The position numbers were made by a program, and so were the translations under genes. From Gammaproteobacteria bacterium (GTDB lineage Bacteria; Pseudomonadota; Gammaproteobacteria; Pseudomonadales; Pseudohongiellaceae), in assembly GCA_029253585.1 (NCBI GenBank), contig JAQWZF010000006.1, forward strand, positions 1 through 64,000: a DNA stretch of 64,000 nucleotides, written 5' to 3'. Under the pieces are notes generated by a model that was given only the letters and a program-made list of their open reading frames with translations, searched no databases and was not told the origin of the DNA. Positions 1 through 7,310 of the stretch are shown piece after piece; within the stretch, counting starts at the first letter, position 1; the number at the start of each line of letters is the position of its first letter.

Positions 1-1
1 C

Positions 2-796
2 ATGCTGGAAGACATCGCTATCCTAACCGGTGGTACTGTTATTTCTGAAGAAGTAGGCCTCAGTCTTGAAGGCGCTACTATCGAGGACCTTGGTTCTGCC
101 AAGCGTGTTCAGATCAGCAAGGAAAACACGACAATCATCGACGGTGCTGGCGATGCTAAGGCGATTCAGGGTCGTGTCTCTCAAGTCCGTGCCCAGATAG
201 AAGAGACTTCTTCGGATTATGATCGCGAGAAGCTGCAAGAGCGTGTCGCTAAATTGGCTGGTGGTGTAGCGGTAATCAAGGTTGGCGCAAGCACAGAAAT
301 GGAAATGAAAGAGAAGAAGGCTCGCGTAGAAGACGCGTTGCATTCAACTCGCGCCGCCGTGGAAGAGGGCGTCGTCCCTGGTGGCGGTGTTGCTCTGGTT
401 CGAGCTCTGCAGAAGGTTGAGGGACTTAAGGGCGACAATGAAGATCAAAACGTGGGTATCGGCTTGTTATTGAAAGCTGTGACTTCACCTCTTCGTCAGA
501 TCGTATCGAACGCGGGTGAGGAAGCCTCCGTTGTATTGGATAAAGTTAAGGCAGGCAAAGGCAACTTTGGCTTCAATGCTGCAACTGGTGAGTATGGCGA
601 CATGATTGAGATGGGAATTCTTGATCCTGCGAAAGTTACTCGTACAGCGATTCAGGCAGCGGGCTCTGTAGCTGGCTTGATGATTACTACCGAGGCAATG
701 GTTACTGAGTTACCACAGGAAGGTGGTGGTGCTGGCGGTATGGGTGGTGGTATGCCTGATATGGGTGGGATGGGCGGAATGCCCGGCATGATGTAA
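2..796 (+). CDS. groEL: Chaperonin GroEL (Hsp60), C-terminal part, cut by window edge
   Basis: This is the C-terminal half of the 60 kDa chaperonin, which forms the double-ring ATP-dependent protein-folding chamber in the cytosol. The reading frame is already open at the window edge, so the 5' half and any groES lie outside. Visible hallmarks are the apical/intermediate stretch ending in [12 protein letters not shown], the DPAKVTRTA motif, and the methionine/glycine-rich GGM tail that ends the protein. About 264 residues remain of an expected 545 or so. The first Met shown is internal, not a start. A palindromic repeat and two terminators follow. Identification is essentially certain. Confidence 0.98.
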   Translation: MLEDIAILTGGTVISEEVGLSLEGATIEDLGSAKRVQISKENTTIIDGAGDAKAIQGRVSQVRAQIEETSSDYDREKLQERVAKLAGGVAVIKVGASTEMEMKEKKARVEDALHSTRAAVEEGVVPGGGVALVRALQKVEGLKGDNEDQNVGIGLLLKAVTSPLRQIVSNAGEEASVVLDKVKAGKGNFGFNAATGEYGDMIEMGILDPAKVTRTAIQAAGSVAGLMITTEAMVTELPQEGGGAGGMGGGMPDMGGMGGMPGMM

Positions 797-798
797 AA

Positions 799-937
799 AT
801 CGACCGTTGGGGCGGTCTTGAGCCTCCCTGGCTTCGTTGTCATAGGACTTCCGGTGCTCATGTATGGTATATACACTGCGCTTCGGATTCCTAAGACGCC
901 TCGCCAGAGAGGCTCAATCCTCGCCCCAACGATCGAT
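799..937. repeat. Long imperfect palindrome just after groEL
   Basis: Left arm (799 to about 867) and right arm (about 870 to 937) are reverse complements with scattered mismatches. The outer parts match best, for example CGTTGGGGCG at 806-815 against CGCCCCAACG at 922-931, and TTGAGCCT near 818 against AGGCTCAA near 910. RNA from here would fold into a hairpin of roughly 70 bp. It starts three bases after the groEL stop. This could be a REP-like or MITE-like element, or an mRNA 3'-end structure; the sequence alone does not decide. Confidence 0.65.
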
Positions 938-970
938 TATAAAGACTGATAGATCGTAATTTCGATTTAT

Positions 971-1006
971 AAAAAAGGCAGAGCTTTTTGGTTCTGTCTT
1001 TTTTTT
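971..1006 (+). terminator. Rho-independent terminator for groEL
   Basis: A short stem with GGCAGA on one side and TCTGTC on the other is preceded by six A and followed by eight T (999-1006). It reads in the groEL direction. Confidence 0.75.
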
Positions 1007-1153
1007 GGATTTGGATTGGGGGGTTTGTGATTACTTGGGATCTTTAATGGCTTGTCCATTGCACTTCGGATTTCTAAGAGTCCTTGTCAAGAAGGTTTCA
1101 TTCTTGCTCCAGTGATCGATTTTGAAGACGGGTGGATTACAACTTTCATCCAT

Positions 1154-1187
1154 AAAAAAAGGCAGAACCGGAAGGTTCTGCCTTTTT
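1154..1187. terminator. Bidirectional terminator between groEL and sodB
   Basis: A perfect 9-bp stem (GGCAGAACC at 1161-1169, GGTTCTGCC at 1174-1182) with a GGAA loop is flanked by seven A on the left and five T on the right, so it can terminate transcripts from both convergent genes. Confidence 0.88.
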
Positions 1188-1209
1188 GCTTTCCGGGTAT
1201 AACTGTTTG

Positions 1210-1803
1210 CTATGCGTTCGCTAGGTTTTCGCTGGCGAAGTCCCAGTTGACCAGGTTGTCCAGGAAAGAATCTAGAAAGTCTGGTCGTCGGTTTTGGAAA
1301 TCCAGGTAGTAGGCGTGTTCCCATACGTCGCAGACGAGAATAGGGGTCATGCCATCGGTTAGCGGGGTCTCTGCGTTGGCAGATTTGGCAATCTTAAGCG
1401 TGCCGCCATCGCTGACTAACCAGACCCAGCCGCTGCCAAATTGGCCAACGCCGCCTGCAACGAATTCAGACTTGAAGTTCTCGTAGCTGCCAAAGGCCTC
1501 ATCTATCTTGGCTTCAATGTCTCCAGTTGGAGCACCGCCACCGGATGCGCTCAGGCTATTCCAGAAGAAGCTATGGTTGTAGTGTTGTCCCACATTGTTG
1601 AACAACGCTCCGCCTGCTTTAGCAGTTTCTTTTACCAGTTCTTCCAGGCTGTCAGCGGTGGTGTTCGCAGCGGCCAGTAGTACATTGCCTTTTACTACAT
1701 AAGCGTTGTGATGTTTGCCGTGATGAAAGTCTAATGTGTTGGCAGACATATGTGGTTCTAACGCTTCTTTTGCAAAAGGAAGCTCAGGTAATTCTAGATT
1801 CAT
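1210..1803 (-). CDS. sodB: Iron superoxide dismutase
   Basis: Converts superoxide to hydrogen peroxide and oxygen in the cytosol. The 197-residue length fits Fe/Mn SODs. Metal ligands are visible: His27 (in LDFHHGKHH), His77 (in QHYNHSFFW), and Asp and His in CDVWEHAYY. Two positions point to the Fe type: Gln73 just before HYNH, and Ala rather than Gln in the SANAETP segment. An upstream extension to 1875 is open, but the start at 1803 is preferred because the protein then begins with the usual N-terminal LELPELPFA and a purine-rich GAGAAAA site precedes the ATG. It converges on groEL and shares the terminator at 1154-1187. Confidence 0.95.
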   Translation of the reverse strand: MNLELPELPFAKEALEPHMSANTLDFHHGKHHNAYVVKGNVLLAAANTTADSLEELVKETAKAGGALFNNVGQHYNHSFFWNSLSASGGGAPTGDIEAKIDEAFGSYENFKSEFVAGGVGQFGSGWVWLVSDGGTLKIAKSANAETPLTDGMTPILVCDVWEHAYYLDFQNRRPDFLDSFLDNLVNWDFASENLANA

Positions 1804-2057
1804 AATTTTCTCAATCCATTCTTGATTTACAAATGCAAGGCAAAGACTCGCCCGCTCGCTGAGTTTTTTCAGCAATGACGGGGCGTCCTGCAGTGCAACG
1901 AAGCCGCTATTCTAGCAGAAAACTAGTGCAGGAAAGTGATGGAAGTAGAATTGGGGAGAAATTTTTGAAGCCAAATCGAGTGCTAGTTGGAAGTCTGCAC
2001 GCACCGAATCGGGTCGGCCATTCGGGCGTGCAGAGTTTTATCTTTCTGTTGTCTCGG

Positions 2058-2732
2058 TTAGAGGAGCTGCATAATGAGCAGCAATACGGCGGTAAGAGCA
2101 ATACCGCAGTGTATGACACCCACTACGCTTGTCATTGGGCCCTGCTTTCCCTTTATTGCATTGATCTCGAGGCCAATAATGATGACGAGGCAGAGGATCT
2201 GAGCGACGCTGCTGACGCCATCTTCCATCGACATCGGCAGGCGGCCTGCACCGCTTAGATGGGCGGACGCACCCATGAAGAACAGCATTGGCAGCGAGAA
2301 CAACGTATTTGTTCGTGAGGCTAGACCGGCTTTCGCGAGGGCTCCAGCGGCCGCAGGATCGGCTTCACCACCAGCAATGACAGCATCGGTTGAGGCAATA
2401 ACAATCTGTTGTGCCGGCCAGATGATTAGCCAAACATTGAGGAACATCAGCGTGCCCATCAGCATGCCAATCATAATGTAGAAATTTACAGCAGCGCCCA
2501 GGAAGCCCGCTAGCGCTAAGCCTGACAAAAAGGTGAGTAGCGCGCCGTAGCGAAACCACCATAGGGCCCTGGGGACTAGCTTGGAGATAGCGTTAGATTT
2601 CGTGGCGGCATCGGCTTCCTTGAAGAACTCGGTCTGCACGAAATTGAAGTAGTAGAGAATGCCTATCCAGGTCACTCCAGCAAAAAAGTGAATCCAGCGA
2701 AACAGATAAGATAGTAGATTTTCTAATTCCAT
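2058..2732 (-). CDS. Stand-alone urate-oxidase N-terminal-domain (PuuD-like) membrane protein
   Basis: The 224-residue integral membrane protein matches the N-terminal membrane region of PuuD-type urate hydroxylases. Features are RWIHFFAGVTWIGILYYFNFVQ near residues 12-33 (split here only for description), a conserved NVWLIIWPAQQ segment near 100, and conserved histidines. About six to seven hydrophobic helices are visible. PuuD itself carries a C-terminal cytochrome c domain; here the protein stops after the membrane part and no CXXCH motif is present. A GGAG site lies about 8 bases before the ATG. No other purine-degradation gene is nearby, so a urate role is uncertain; the domain call is firmer than the function. 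Confidence 0.75.
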   Translation of the reverse strand: MELENLLSYLFRWIHFFAGVTWIGILYYFNFVQTEFFKEADAATKSNAISKLVPRALWWFRYGALLTFLSGLALAGFLGAAVNFYIMIGMLMGTLMFLNVWLIIWPAQQIVIASTDAVIAGGEADPAAAGALAKAGLASRTNTLFSLPMLFFMGASAHLSGAGRLPMSMEDGVSSVAQILCLVIIIGLEINAIKGKQGPMTSVVGVIHCGIALTAVLLLIMQLL

Positions 2733-2914
2733 AGCGGGGCTCCAAGGTTCGTTAATTTAATTATTGTTATACCCCCAGTCAGCTACTGGCAGATGCCAGG
2801 GGCTCGAAACGCTCTGCAGGTAAGCAATTCGCAGTCTACCATCGGCTATATTACTTTGCTATCAGGTGATTGCGGGATGGAATGCGTCGGTAATTTCTAG
2901 GATAATGAGCAACT

Positions 2915-3712
2915 ATGAGAGATGATCACGAGATAAGCAAAATACCTCCAATTGTTCCGGATAGGGATGATGTAGATACCCATCGGAGCAATAAACGTTC
3001 TCAGGGGCAAGATATCGTGCGCCCTGGTTACTATGCCGAGAAGGTAAAGGTGAGTACCTGGCCGGTTCGTATCATGCTGACCCTCATCGTCTTGGTAATG
3101 GCCGGCGCCGGCTATGCTGCCTATACAGGCTATGGCATGTACCTGGATGAAATGGGTCAGGCAGAACTGCGCATTGTGGATCTGGAGAGACGTCTGGCTC
3201 TGGCCGGAGACTCTAACGAAGAATCCATGTTAAATATGATCGATAGAATGGATTTCAACTTCTCCGAGATCGACAAACTCTGGGCTGCGCGCAGGGTTAT
3301 CAACGGTTCGCTAGAAGATGTGCAGTCTGAGATCGCGAAACTGGGTCTGGTCAATGAGGGTCAGGATGAGACCGTGGCGGCGAATAGTCAGCAGATAGCG
3401 GCAGGCAGCCAGGCTGTCATGGCAGCAGAGACCAAGATAAATGAGCTGAACAACGATGTGGCGACACTAACGGAGTCGATCAGTGGTCTCAATGTATCGG
3501 TGCAGGAGTTGGATGCGATGCGAGGCGATCTGTCGTCAATACGGCAGGCGCTCAATAGCGGTGGCAGCACGGTACTGGGCCTGGTGGGTAGGTTGGAGTA
3601 TATGGAAGAATCCATGGAGTCCGTGAATGCCCACCGCTTACAGATCAACGAAAGTCTGTTCCGCCTGCAAGAAAATCTCGAGGCGCTGCAGATCTCCGCT
3701 GGCGTTCAGTAA
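2915..3712 (+). CDS. Hypothetical single-pass membrane protein with coiled coil
   Basis: I do not recognise a named family. The 265-residue product has a hydrophilic N-terminal tail of about 48 residues, one transmembrane helix (about 51-73, MLTLIVLVMAGAGYAAYTG) and then a long helical region rich in heptad-like Leu/Ile/Met and Gln/Glu up to the end. The topology is most likely cytoplasmic N-terminus with a periplasmic coiled coil. This layout is seen in many envelope or chromosome-associated scaffold proteins, but nothing here assigns a role. It stands alone between two oppositely oriented genes. The start is an ATG with only a weak upstream purine run. Confidence 0.75.
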   Translation: MRDDHEISKIPPIVPDRDDVDTHRSNKRSQGQDIVRPGYYAEKVKVSTWPVRIMLTLIVLVMAGAGYAAYTGYGMYLDEMGQAELRIVDLERRLALAGDSNEESMLNMIDRMDFNFSEIDKLWAARRVINGSLEDVQSEIAKLGLVNEGQDETVAANSQQIAAGSQAVMAAETKINELNNDVATLTESISGLNVSVQELDAMRGDLSSIRQALNSGGSTVLGLVGRLEYMEESMESVNAHRLQINESLFRLQENLEALQISAGVQ

Positions 3713-3723
3713 CAAATCCAGCC

Positions 3724-4518
3724 CTACTGCCCAGTAAAATTTGGCTCGCGTTTTTCTATAAATGCGGTCACGCCTTCCTTGAAGTCCGCTCTCGAGGCGC
3801 AGTCGGAAAAATATTCGGCCTCCGCCTGTAGTTGAGATTCGAATTCACTCTCCAGAGACCGGTAGAAAAGAGCTTTGGTGTTGCCATAGACGTGGGTAGG
3901 ACCGCTTGCCAGCCTGCTAGCCAGTTTGTGGGTTTCACTGTTCAGTTCATCATTGGCGACGACGAAATTGATCATCCCTATGTCTTTGGCGGTTTGCGCA
4001 TCAAAGCGATCCCCAAGCAGCGCGATTTCCATCGCTTTCTTGATACCAACAGCCCGCGGTAGATGAAAAGAAGAGGAACCATCGGGGCTTGTGCCTATCT
4101 TGCAATAGGCTAACGTGAAGAAGGCGTCCTCGGAGGCGATAACAAGGTCGCAGGCTAGTGCCATGCTGACACCGGCGCCTGCGGCAGCGCCACGGCAACT
4201 GGCGATGATAGGTTTGCGCATTCTACGCATCGCAAACATTATCGGATGAAGGTCATGTATGCGCAGCATGAATTCTTTGCCAATTTCCTTTGACGACTTC
4301 TTGATCGACTCTCCCATCCCCTTTACGTCGCCGCCGGCCATAAAATGATCTCCAGCACCGGTTAGAACCACGCAGCGCACTGAATTATCGCGCTCGATGT
4401 CGTGGAGGCTCTCACAGAGTTGCGTGCGCATATCCATGCTGAGTGCGTTTCGGGCATCTGGACGATTCATTGTTAGTGTAGCGATACCATCGCTGATTGA
4501 AGTTTCTAGGTGTGACAT
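3724..4518 (-). CDS. Enoyl-CoA hydratase/isomerase (crotonase) family protein, PaaG-like
   Basis: A cytosolic acyl-CoA enzyme of 264 residues. Crotonase-fold oxyanion-hole elements are visible: HFMAGGDVKGM around residues 58-68, and the second-helix motif CRGAAAGAGVSMALACD around 109-125. At the second catalytic position the usual hydratase Glu is replaced by Asp-Gly (TSPDGSSS), a pattern found in PaaG-type isomerases rather than classical hydratases. This suggests isomerisation, but the substrate cannot be named. It converges on the preceding coiled-coil gene, and no beta-oxidation partners adjoin it. A second, different crotonase lies at 17430-18197. Confidence 0.85.
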   Translation of the reverse strand: MSHLETSISDGIATLTMNRPDARNALSMDMRTQLCESLHDIERDNSVRCVVLTGAGDHFMAGGDVKGMGESIKKSSKEIGKEFMLRIHDLHPIMFAMRRMRKPIIASCRGAAAGAGVSMALACDLVIASEDAFFTLAYCKIGTSPDGSSSFHLPRAVGIKKAMEIALLGDRFDAQTAKDIGMINFVVANDELNSETHKLASRLASGPTHVYGNTKALFYRSLESEFESQLQAEAEYFSDCASRADFKEGVTAFIEKREPNFTGQ

Positions 4519-4626
4519 GAGGATTTCCTGATGTTGGGGGCTGTTCTGCCTGTCAAATAGTCAAAGATTGAGATCTGTCAGTATAACGCCAGAGTTTGGT
4601 GAATTAACAGTCAGACATCTTTGATC

Positions 4627-4654
4627 TTGGCAAGAGCGCTCGTTCAGGTATAAT
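4627..4654 (+). promoter_or_regulatory. Sigma-70 promoter of tRNA-Leu
   Basis: TTGGCA (4627-4632) and a perfect TATAAT (4649-4654) are separated by 16 bases. A GC-rich discriminator (ACGCGCGC) follows, as is typical of stringently controlled stable-RNA promoters. Confidence 0.8.
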
Positions 4655-4691
4655 ACGCGCGCTTTGGCGGCTAATAAGCTTCTTGATAAAT

Positions 4692-4776
4692 GCGGATGTG
4701 GCGGAATTGGTAGACGCGCTAGATTTAGGTTCTAGTATCGAAAGGTGTGGGAGTTCAAGTCTCCCCATCCGCACCA
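4692..4776 (+). tRNA. tRNA-Leu (anticodon UAG, reads CUA)
   Basis: An 85-nt class II tRNA. The acceptor stem is GCGGATG (4692-4698) with CATCCGC (4766-4772), followed by A and an encoded CCA. The anticodon stem is CTAGA/TCTAG with loop TTTAGGT, giving anticodon TAG. A long variable arm and the TTCAAGT T-loop are present. The small-gene cluster begins three bases past the CCA, which makes this tRNA a plausible integration site. Confidence 0.97.
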
Positions 4777-4778
4777 CT

Positions 4779-4907
4779 TTATAGTTTTACTGAGTCCGGT
4801 AAGGCCTTCAAACCCTTTAAAAACCTAGTTAAGCCTTCTATATAGGCGTTATTAGCGTCCACAGCCGTGCCACTTTTGAGTTGAATAACGCCGAGTCTTT
4901 TAGTCAA
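4779..4907 (-). CDS. Small protein, 42 residues, TTG start
   Basis: This short frame reads (M)TKRLGVIQLKSG followed by TAVDANNAY and ends PDSVKL, just outside the tRNA. The start codon is TTG, but it is preceded by a textbook Shine-Dalgarno (AAAGGAGG, six bases away), strong support for translation of so short a gene. The product is basic and soluble with no recognised domain. It lies last in a run of small minus-strand genes. Its pattern L..V..L.SG..VDAN resembles the 39-residue segment at 5348-5467, so the two may be paralogues. The function is unknown. Confidence 0.5.
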   Translation of the reverse strand: MTKRLGVIQLKSGTAVDANNAYIEGLTRFLKGLKALPDSVKL

Positions 4908-4934
4908 TGGTAACCTCCTTTGAATTTACAACGG

Positions 4935-5123
4935 CTATGTCTTCGGTAATTTAATCCCGCGACGTTCCATCACTCGCTTGACTGCTAATTTCTGAAAGCT
5001 CTTCATTAACTCACTAGATTCCTGCGGGCCTGCCCTCAATTCCGCAAATTCCTCCGGTGTTAATCGCTTGGCTATCTCTGCTAGTTGTTTCGGTCCTTTC
5101 CTGCGGACATGCGTCATCTTCAT
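4935..5123 (-). CDS. Small basic hypothetical protein, 62 residues
   Basis: This Lys/Arg-rich 62-residue protein contains a likely helix (RLTPEEFAELRAG) and a basic C-terminus (VMERRGIKLPKT). It has a strong GAGGAAA site 7-11 bases before the ATG. Its start lies inside the preceding gene (5014-5322), a 110-base overlap in another frame. One of the two frames may therefore be wrong in that stretch, or the pair may be translationally coupled. It is 27 bases upstream of the 42-residue gene. No family is recognised; nucleic-acid binding would fit the charge but is only a guess. Confidence 0.5.
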   Translation of the reverse strand: MKMTHVRRKGPKQLAEIAKRLTPEEFAELRAGPQESSELMKSFQKLAVKRVMERRGIKLPKT

Positions 5124-5322
5124 AATATGTTTCCTCTATGTCATCAGATTCTTTCGAGATAAAAAATTCAGTCCGCTCATCACATGGGTCTTTACCCTCA
5201 ATGAATACAGGCACTACACTGATTGTTAACTTTCGATTTCCAAGTATAACTCGGTCTATCCAGTCAAAAATGAGCAACCGTTTCGTTTTGATAAAACGCA
5301 AAAATTTATAACCTGTCGACAT
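5014..5322 (-). CDS. Small hypothetical protein, 102 residues
   Basis: The protein starts MSTGYKFLRFIKTKR and has an amphipathic first half, an acidic patch (SKESDDIEETYYEDD, about residues 58-72) and a low-complexity tail that overlaps the next gene. The ATG is preceded by GGGGAG at good spacing. The first 70 or so residues look coding; the last 35, in the overlap, look less so. It follows the 51-residue membrane protein and precedes the 62-residue gene on the same strand, so all are probably one transcript. No homologue is recognised. Confidence 0.45.
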   Translation of the reverse strand: MSTGYKFLRFIKTKRLLIFDWIDRVILGNRKLTISVVPVFIEGKDPCDERTEFFISKESDDIEETYYEDDACPQERTETTSRDSQAINTGGICGIEGRPAGI

Positions 5323-5347
5323 AGGTTTTGCTCCCCGTTCAAGCTAG

Positions 5348-5467
5348 TTACTGTTGCAACGCTAGGGAAAAAGAACTTTTAGTCACTAGCCCGTTCTTAG
5401 CATCAGCGTCCACGTTCGCGCCGGTATACAGCTTGGTTACTTCCTTCAGCTTGGCTTTTAAGTTGTA
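5348..5467 (-). pseudogene. Open 39-codon segment in frame behind a UAG stop
   Basis: Directly after the TAG that ends the 51-residue gene, the same frame stays open for 39 more codons (YNLKAKLKEVTKLYTG, then ANVDADAKNG, ending in LALQQ) to a TAA. It has no start codon of its own near the front. Its L..V..L.TG..VDAD pattern resembles the 42-residue protein at 4779-4907. It could be the remnant of a paralogue that lost its start, or a readthrough extension. Confidence 0.35.
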
Positions 5468-5623
5468 CTAGCGTCTCTCTATTCCGCGGATCGCTATCAC
5501 GGCGATAACAAGCGCAACAAGCACGAAGTCTAAGGCAGTGTAATCACGTCCGGCTAACTCAGTATTCACAGCCATCAGTAATAGCAGGCCGAATCCGTAA
5601 TAGGCTATGGGCTTGATCTTCAT
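5468..5623 (-). CDS. Small two-helix membrane protein, 51 residues
   Basis: The frame begins MKIKPIAYYGFGLLLL and ends with IRGIERR. There are two hydrophobic segments, about residues 8-20 and 32-46, separated by a polar loop with NTELAGRDYT. This gives a hairpin membrane topology typical of tiny inner-membrane proteins, including some holin-like or toxin-like ones. The ribosome site is only moderate (GAGA about 10 bases upstream). It is first in the minus-strand run of small genes next to the tRNA. I do not recognise it. Confidence 0.45.
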   Translation of the reverse strand: MKIKPIAYYGFGLLLLMAVNTELAGRDYTALDFVLVALVIAVIAIRGIERR

Positions 5624-5863
5624 GTTCAGTGTCTCGCATTGACGTGAATCTGACCAAACTAACGCAAAGTATCTAGTATCAGGTCCTAAGAAGAAAGAGC
5701 ATCGTTGGCAGCCCTAACACTCACTTAATTTTCGCTAATTTATTGATTTTGTTATATAATATTCTTATTCTGAGACGATTAAGTTGTAGTTAATTCAGCA
5801 ACTACCTAATAGGTTGCGGTCAGTATAGCCCGACAATGTTGGATTTTATAACTGGAGAATCAG

Positions 5864-6079
5864 ATGTATTTGCACCGAACGATAGTTATCTTCGACCGGA
5901 AAACATCCATAGCCTTAGAGCGGGTCTTTTGGGATGCGATTGATCGTATCTCTAATGGGAATTGGAGGCGATGGGTACTCAACGCCATCGAAGACAAGCG
6001 CGAGGATGTGGGACGAGCCACTCATCTTAGAGGAGTGCTACTTGATGCAGCGATGCGAGGTCAGTTTAGTGCCTCCTGA
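5864..6079 (+). CDS. Ribbon-helix-helix-like DNA-binding protein, 71 residues
   Basis: A small protein whose core (RKTSIALERVFWDAIDRI) resembles the RHH_4 type of ribbon-helix-helix: a beta strand with TS.(A/L)LE followed by a helix with FW.A(L/I). Such proteins are dimeric repressors or antitoxins. GGAG lies six bases before the ATG, and a TATAAT is present at 5755-5760 without a good -35. The LER..W.A(I/L) plus W..W pattern recurs in the gene at 7668-7946, so they appear to be paralogues on opposite strands. No toxin partner is evident downstream. The family call is by motif only. Confidence 0.5.
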   Translation: MYLHRTIVIFDRKTSIALERVFWDAIDRISNGNWRRWVLNAIEDKREDVGRATHLRGVLLDAAMRGQFSAS

Positions 6080-6239
6080 GCCATCTGTGCGTCCTCTCTG
6101 CACTAAGAGAGTTGTCGCTTAGTAGAACGTGTGACCGACCCTTCAATTTAATCAAAGCACTAAAAACACAAAGTCGTAGAGTGCTGTAGATTTATCAGTA
6201 GAAGTGGTCAGAACTACTGTATATTTACTCTGACCCCAT

Positions 6240-7310
6240 TTATTTAGCATTGCTGTTAGCGAATGGTCCCTCCAGCACCCTACCCTGGGTATTTTTCAGC
6301 TCACCTAATTCCTGAGTAACGCCTCGGGAAATGGCTGCAGTCTCACTGCCGGCTTGAAAACAAGTGAAATCAGGGCGATCGCGCCAGGCCAAAGAACCAC
6401 AAAGACGTATGCCAGCGTCGATGGCGGCATCGTGAACAATGTTAATAATTCGTTCGTAGTCAGGTGTACCCTGTCGGTATCCCGAAAAATTACCCAGGTC
6501 CCCGCTGGCTGCAAAAATTGCATCGACGCCGGGAACCTTGGCAATCTGCGCAGCATTCTCTACGCCCTCCATGGTTTCGATCATCAACACCAGCACCAGG
6601 TTATCGTTTGCAGTTGCGCGGTAACCTCCGGGAACGCCACCCCACACCTCTTGGGAGAATGCCTGGCCGCCGCCATTACTGCGACGACCCAGCGGTGGAA
6701 AATAGGCCCAGTTCACCACCTCCTGCGCTTCTTCCACGGTATCTATAGTAGGAACCACAAGCACCATTGCGCCAGCATCCAGCGCGTGCTGAATTTCTCG
6801 CTCGTCGGTATAGGCAACGCGCACGCCAGGCACAGCAGCATGGGGACAGGTGCGCCACATGCGCGAAACTTCATCCCAGTTGTGCTGAGAGTGCTGCATT
6901 TCCATCCAGGTGAAATCGTAGCCGGCATTGGCCATAGCGCAATAAGTACTGGGGTCATTCGCTGAAAAAATGGTTCCGCCAGTAACCTTGCCGCCTCCGA
7001 GCAATTTCGCCATCACCGGATTCCAGATTTTAGATCCAGCGGGCGCGTCGTAAGCATTTCCATAGGTCCAGCTATCCGCGCTAAAACGGCCGGTGTTGGT
7101 TGCGCCTTCCAGTGGTGATCGAACTGCTCCGCTGTTTACGCCGAGAGGAGCAGCCAACGGAAAAACTGTTGCACCGGGATTTGGATTATTGGCATAGGGA
7201 TCTGCAGTGGTCGTGTTTGTCTGCTGCGCCGATGCAGTGAGTGAGATTGCCGCCAACGATCCGCACAAAGCCACGATTAAAAGTAAAAATCTCAGTGTTA
7301 TATTTTTCAT
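6240..7310 (-). CDS. Exported HpcH/HpaI-type aldolase/lyase family protein
   Basis: The 356-residue protein starts with a clear Sec signal peptide (hydrophobic LLLIVALCGSLAAISL, then ASAQQ, cleavage near residue 28). The rest is a class II pyruvate-type aldolase TIM barrel: GGTIFSAND, WMEMQHSQHNWD, GVRVAYTDEREIQ, ALDAGAMVLVVP, IETMEGVENA and IFAASGDLG align with the substrate- and metal-binding blocks of the HpcH/HpaI family (Glu of IET and Asp of GDLG as metal ligands). Family members are usually cytosolic, so export is odd and its substrate is unknown. AAAGGAG sits seven bases before the ATG. The gene stands alone. Confidence 0.85.
   Translation of the reverse strand: MKNITLRFLLLIVALCGSLAAISLTASAQQTNTTTADPYANNPNPGATVFPLAAPLGVNSGAVRSPLEGATNTGRFSADSWTYGNAYDAPAGSKIWNPVMAKLLGGGKVTGGTIFSANDPSTYCAMANAGYDFTWMEMQHSQHNWDEVSRMWRTCPHAAVPGVRVAYTDEREIQHALDAGAMVLVVPTIDTVEEAQEVVNWAYFPPLGRRSNGGGQAFSQEVWGGVPGGYRATANDNLVLVLMIETMEGVENAAQIAKVPGVDAIFAASGDLGNFSGYRQGTPDYERIINIVHDAAIDAGIRLCGSLAWRDRPDFTCFQAGSETAAISRGVTQELGELKNTQGRVLEGPFANSNAK

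Larger units (their letters stand above)
874..1188. repeat. Diverged tandem duplication ending in paired terminators
   Basis: The segment 874 to about 1006 recurs, diverged, at 1057 to about 1188, an offset of 183 bases. Shared blocks in order are CTTCGGATT, CTAAGA, GATCGATT, AAGAC and an A-run plus GGCAGA terminator stem with a T-run. Many differences are transitions. The first copy is also the right half of the palindrome at 799-937; the second copy lacks a clear left half. Confidence 0.6.

Noticed and set aside
1875-2258. 127-codon plus-strand frame between sodB and the PuuD-like gene
   Set aside because: It overlaps the PuuD-like gene antisense for half its length and has no recognisable content.
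4766-6239. Attachment-site repeat of the tRNA-Leu 3' end
   Set aside because: I searched for a second copy of the T-arm/acceptor end downstream and found none, so integration at this tRNA is suggested only by the neighbourhood. No integrase gene is present in the window.
6354-6965. 203-codon plus-strand frame
   Set aside because: Antisense to the exported aldolase, whose family motifs are unmistakable; no ribosome site and a Cys/His-rich random-looking product.
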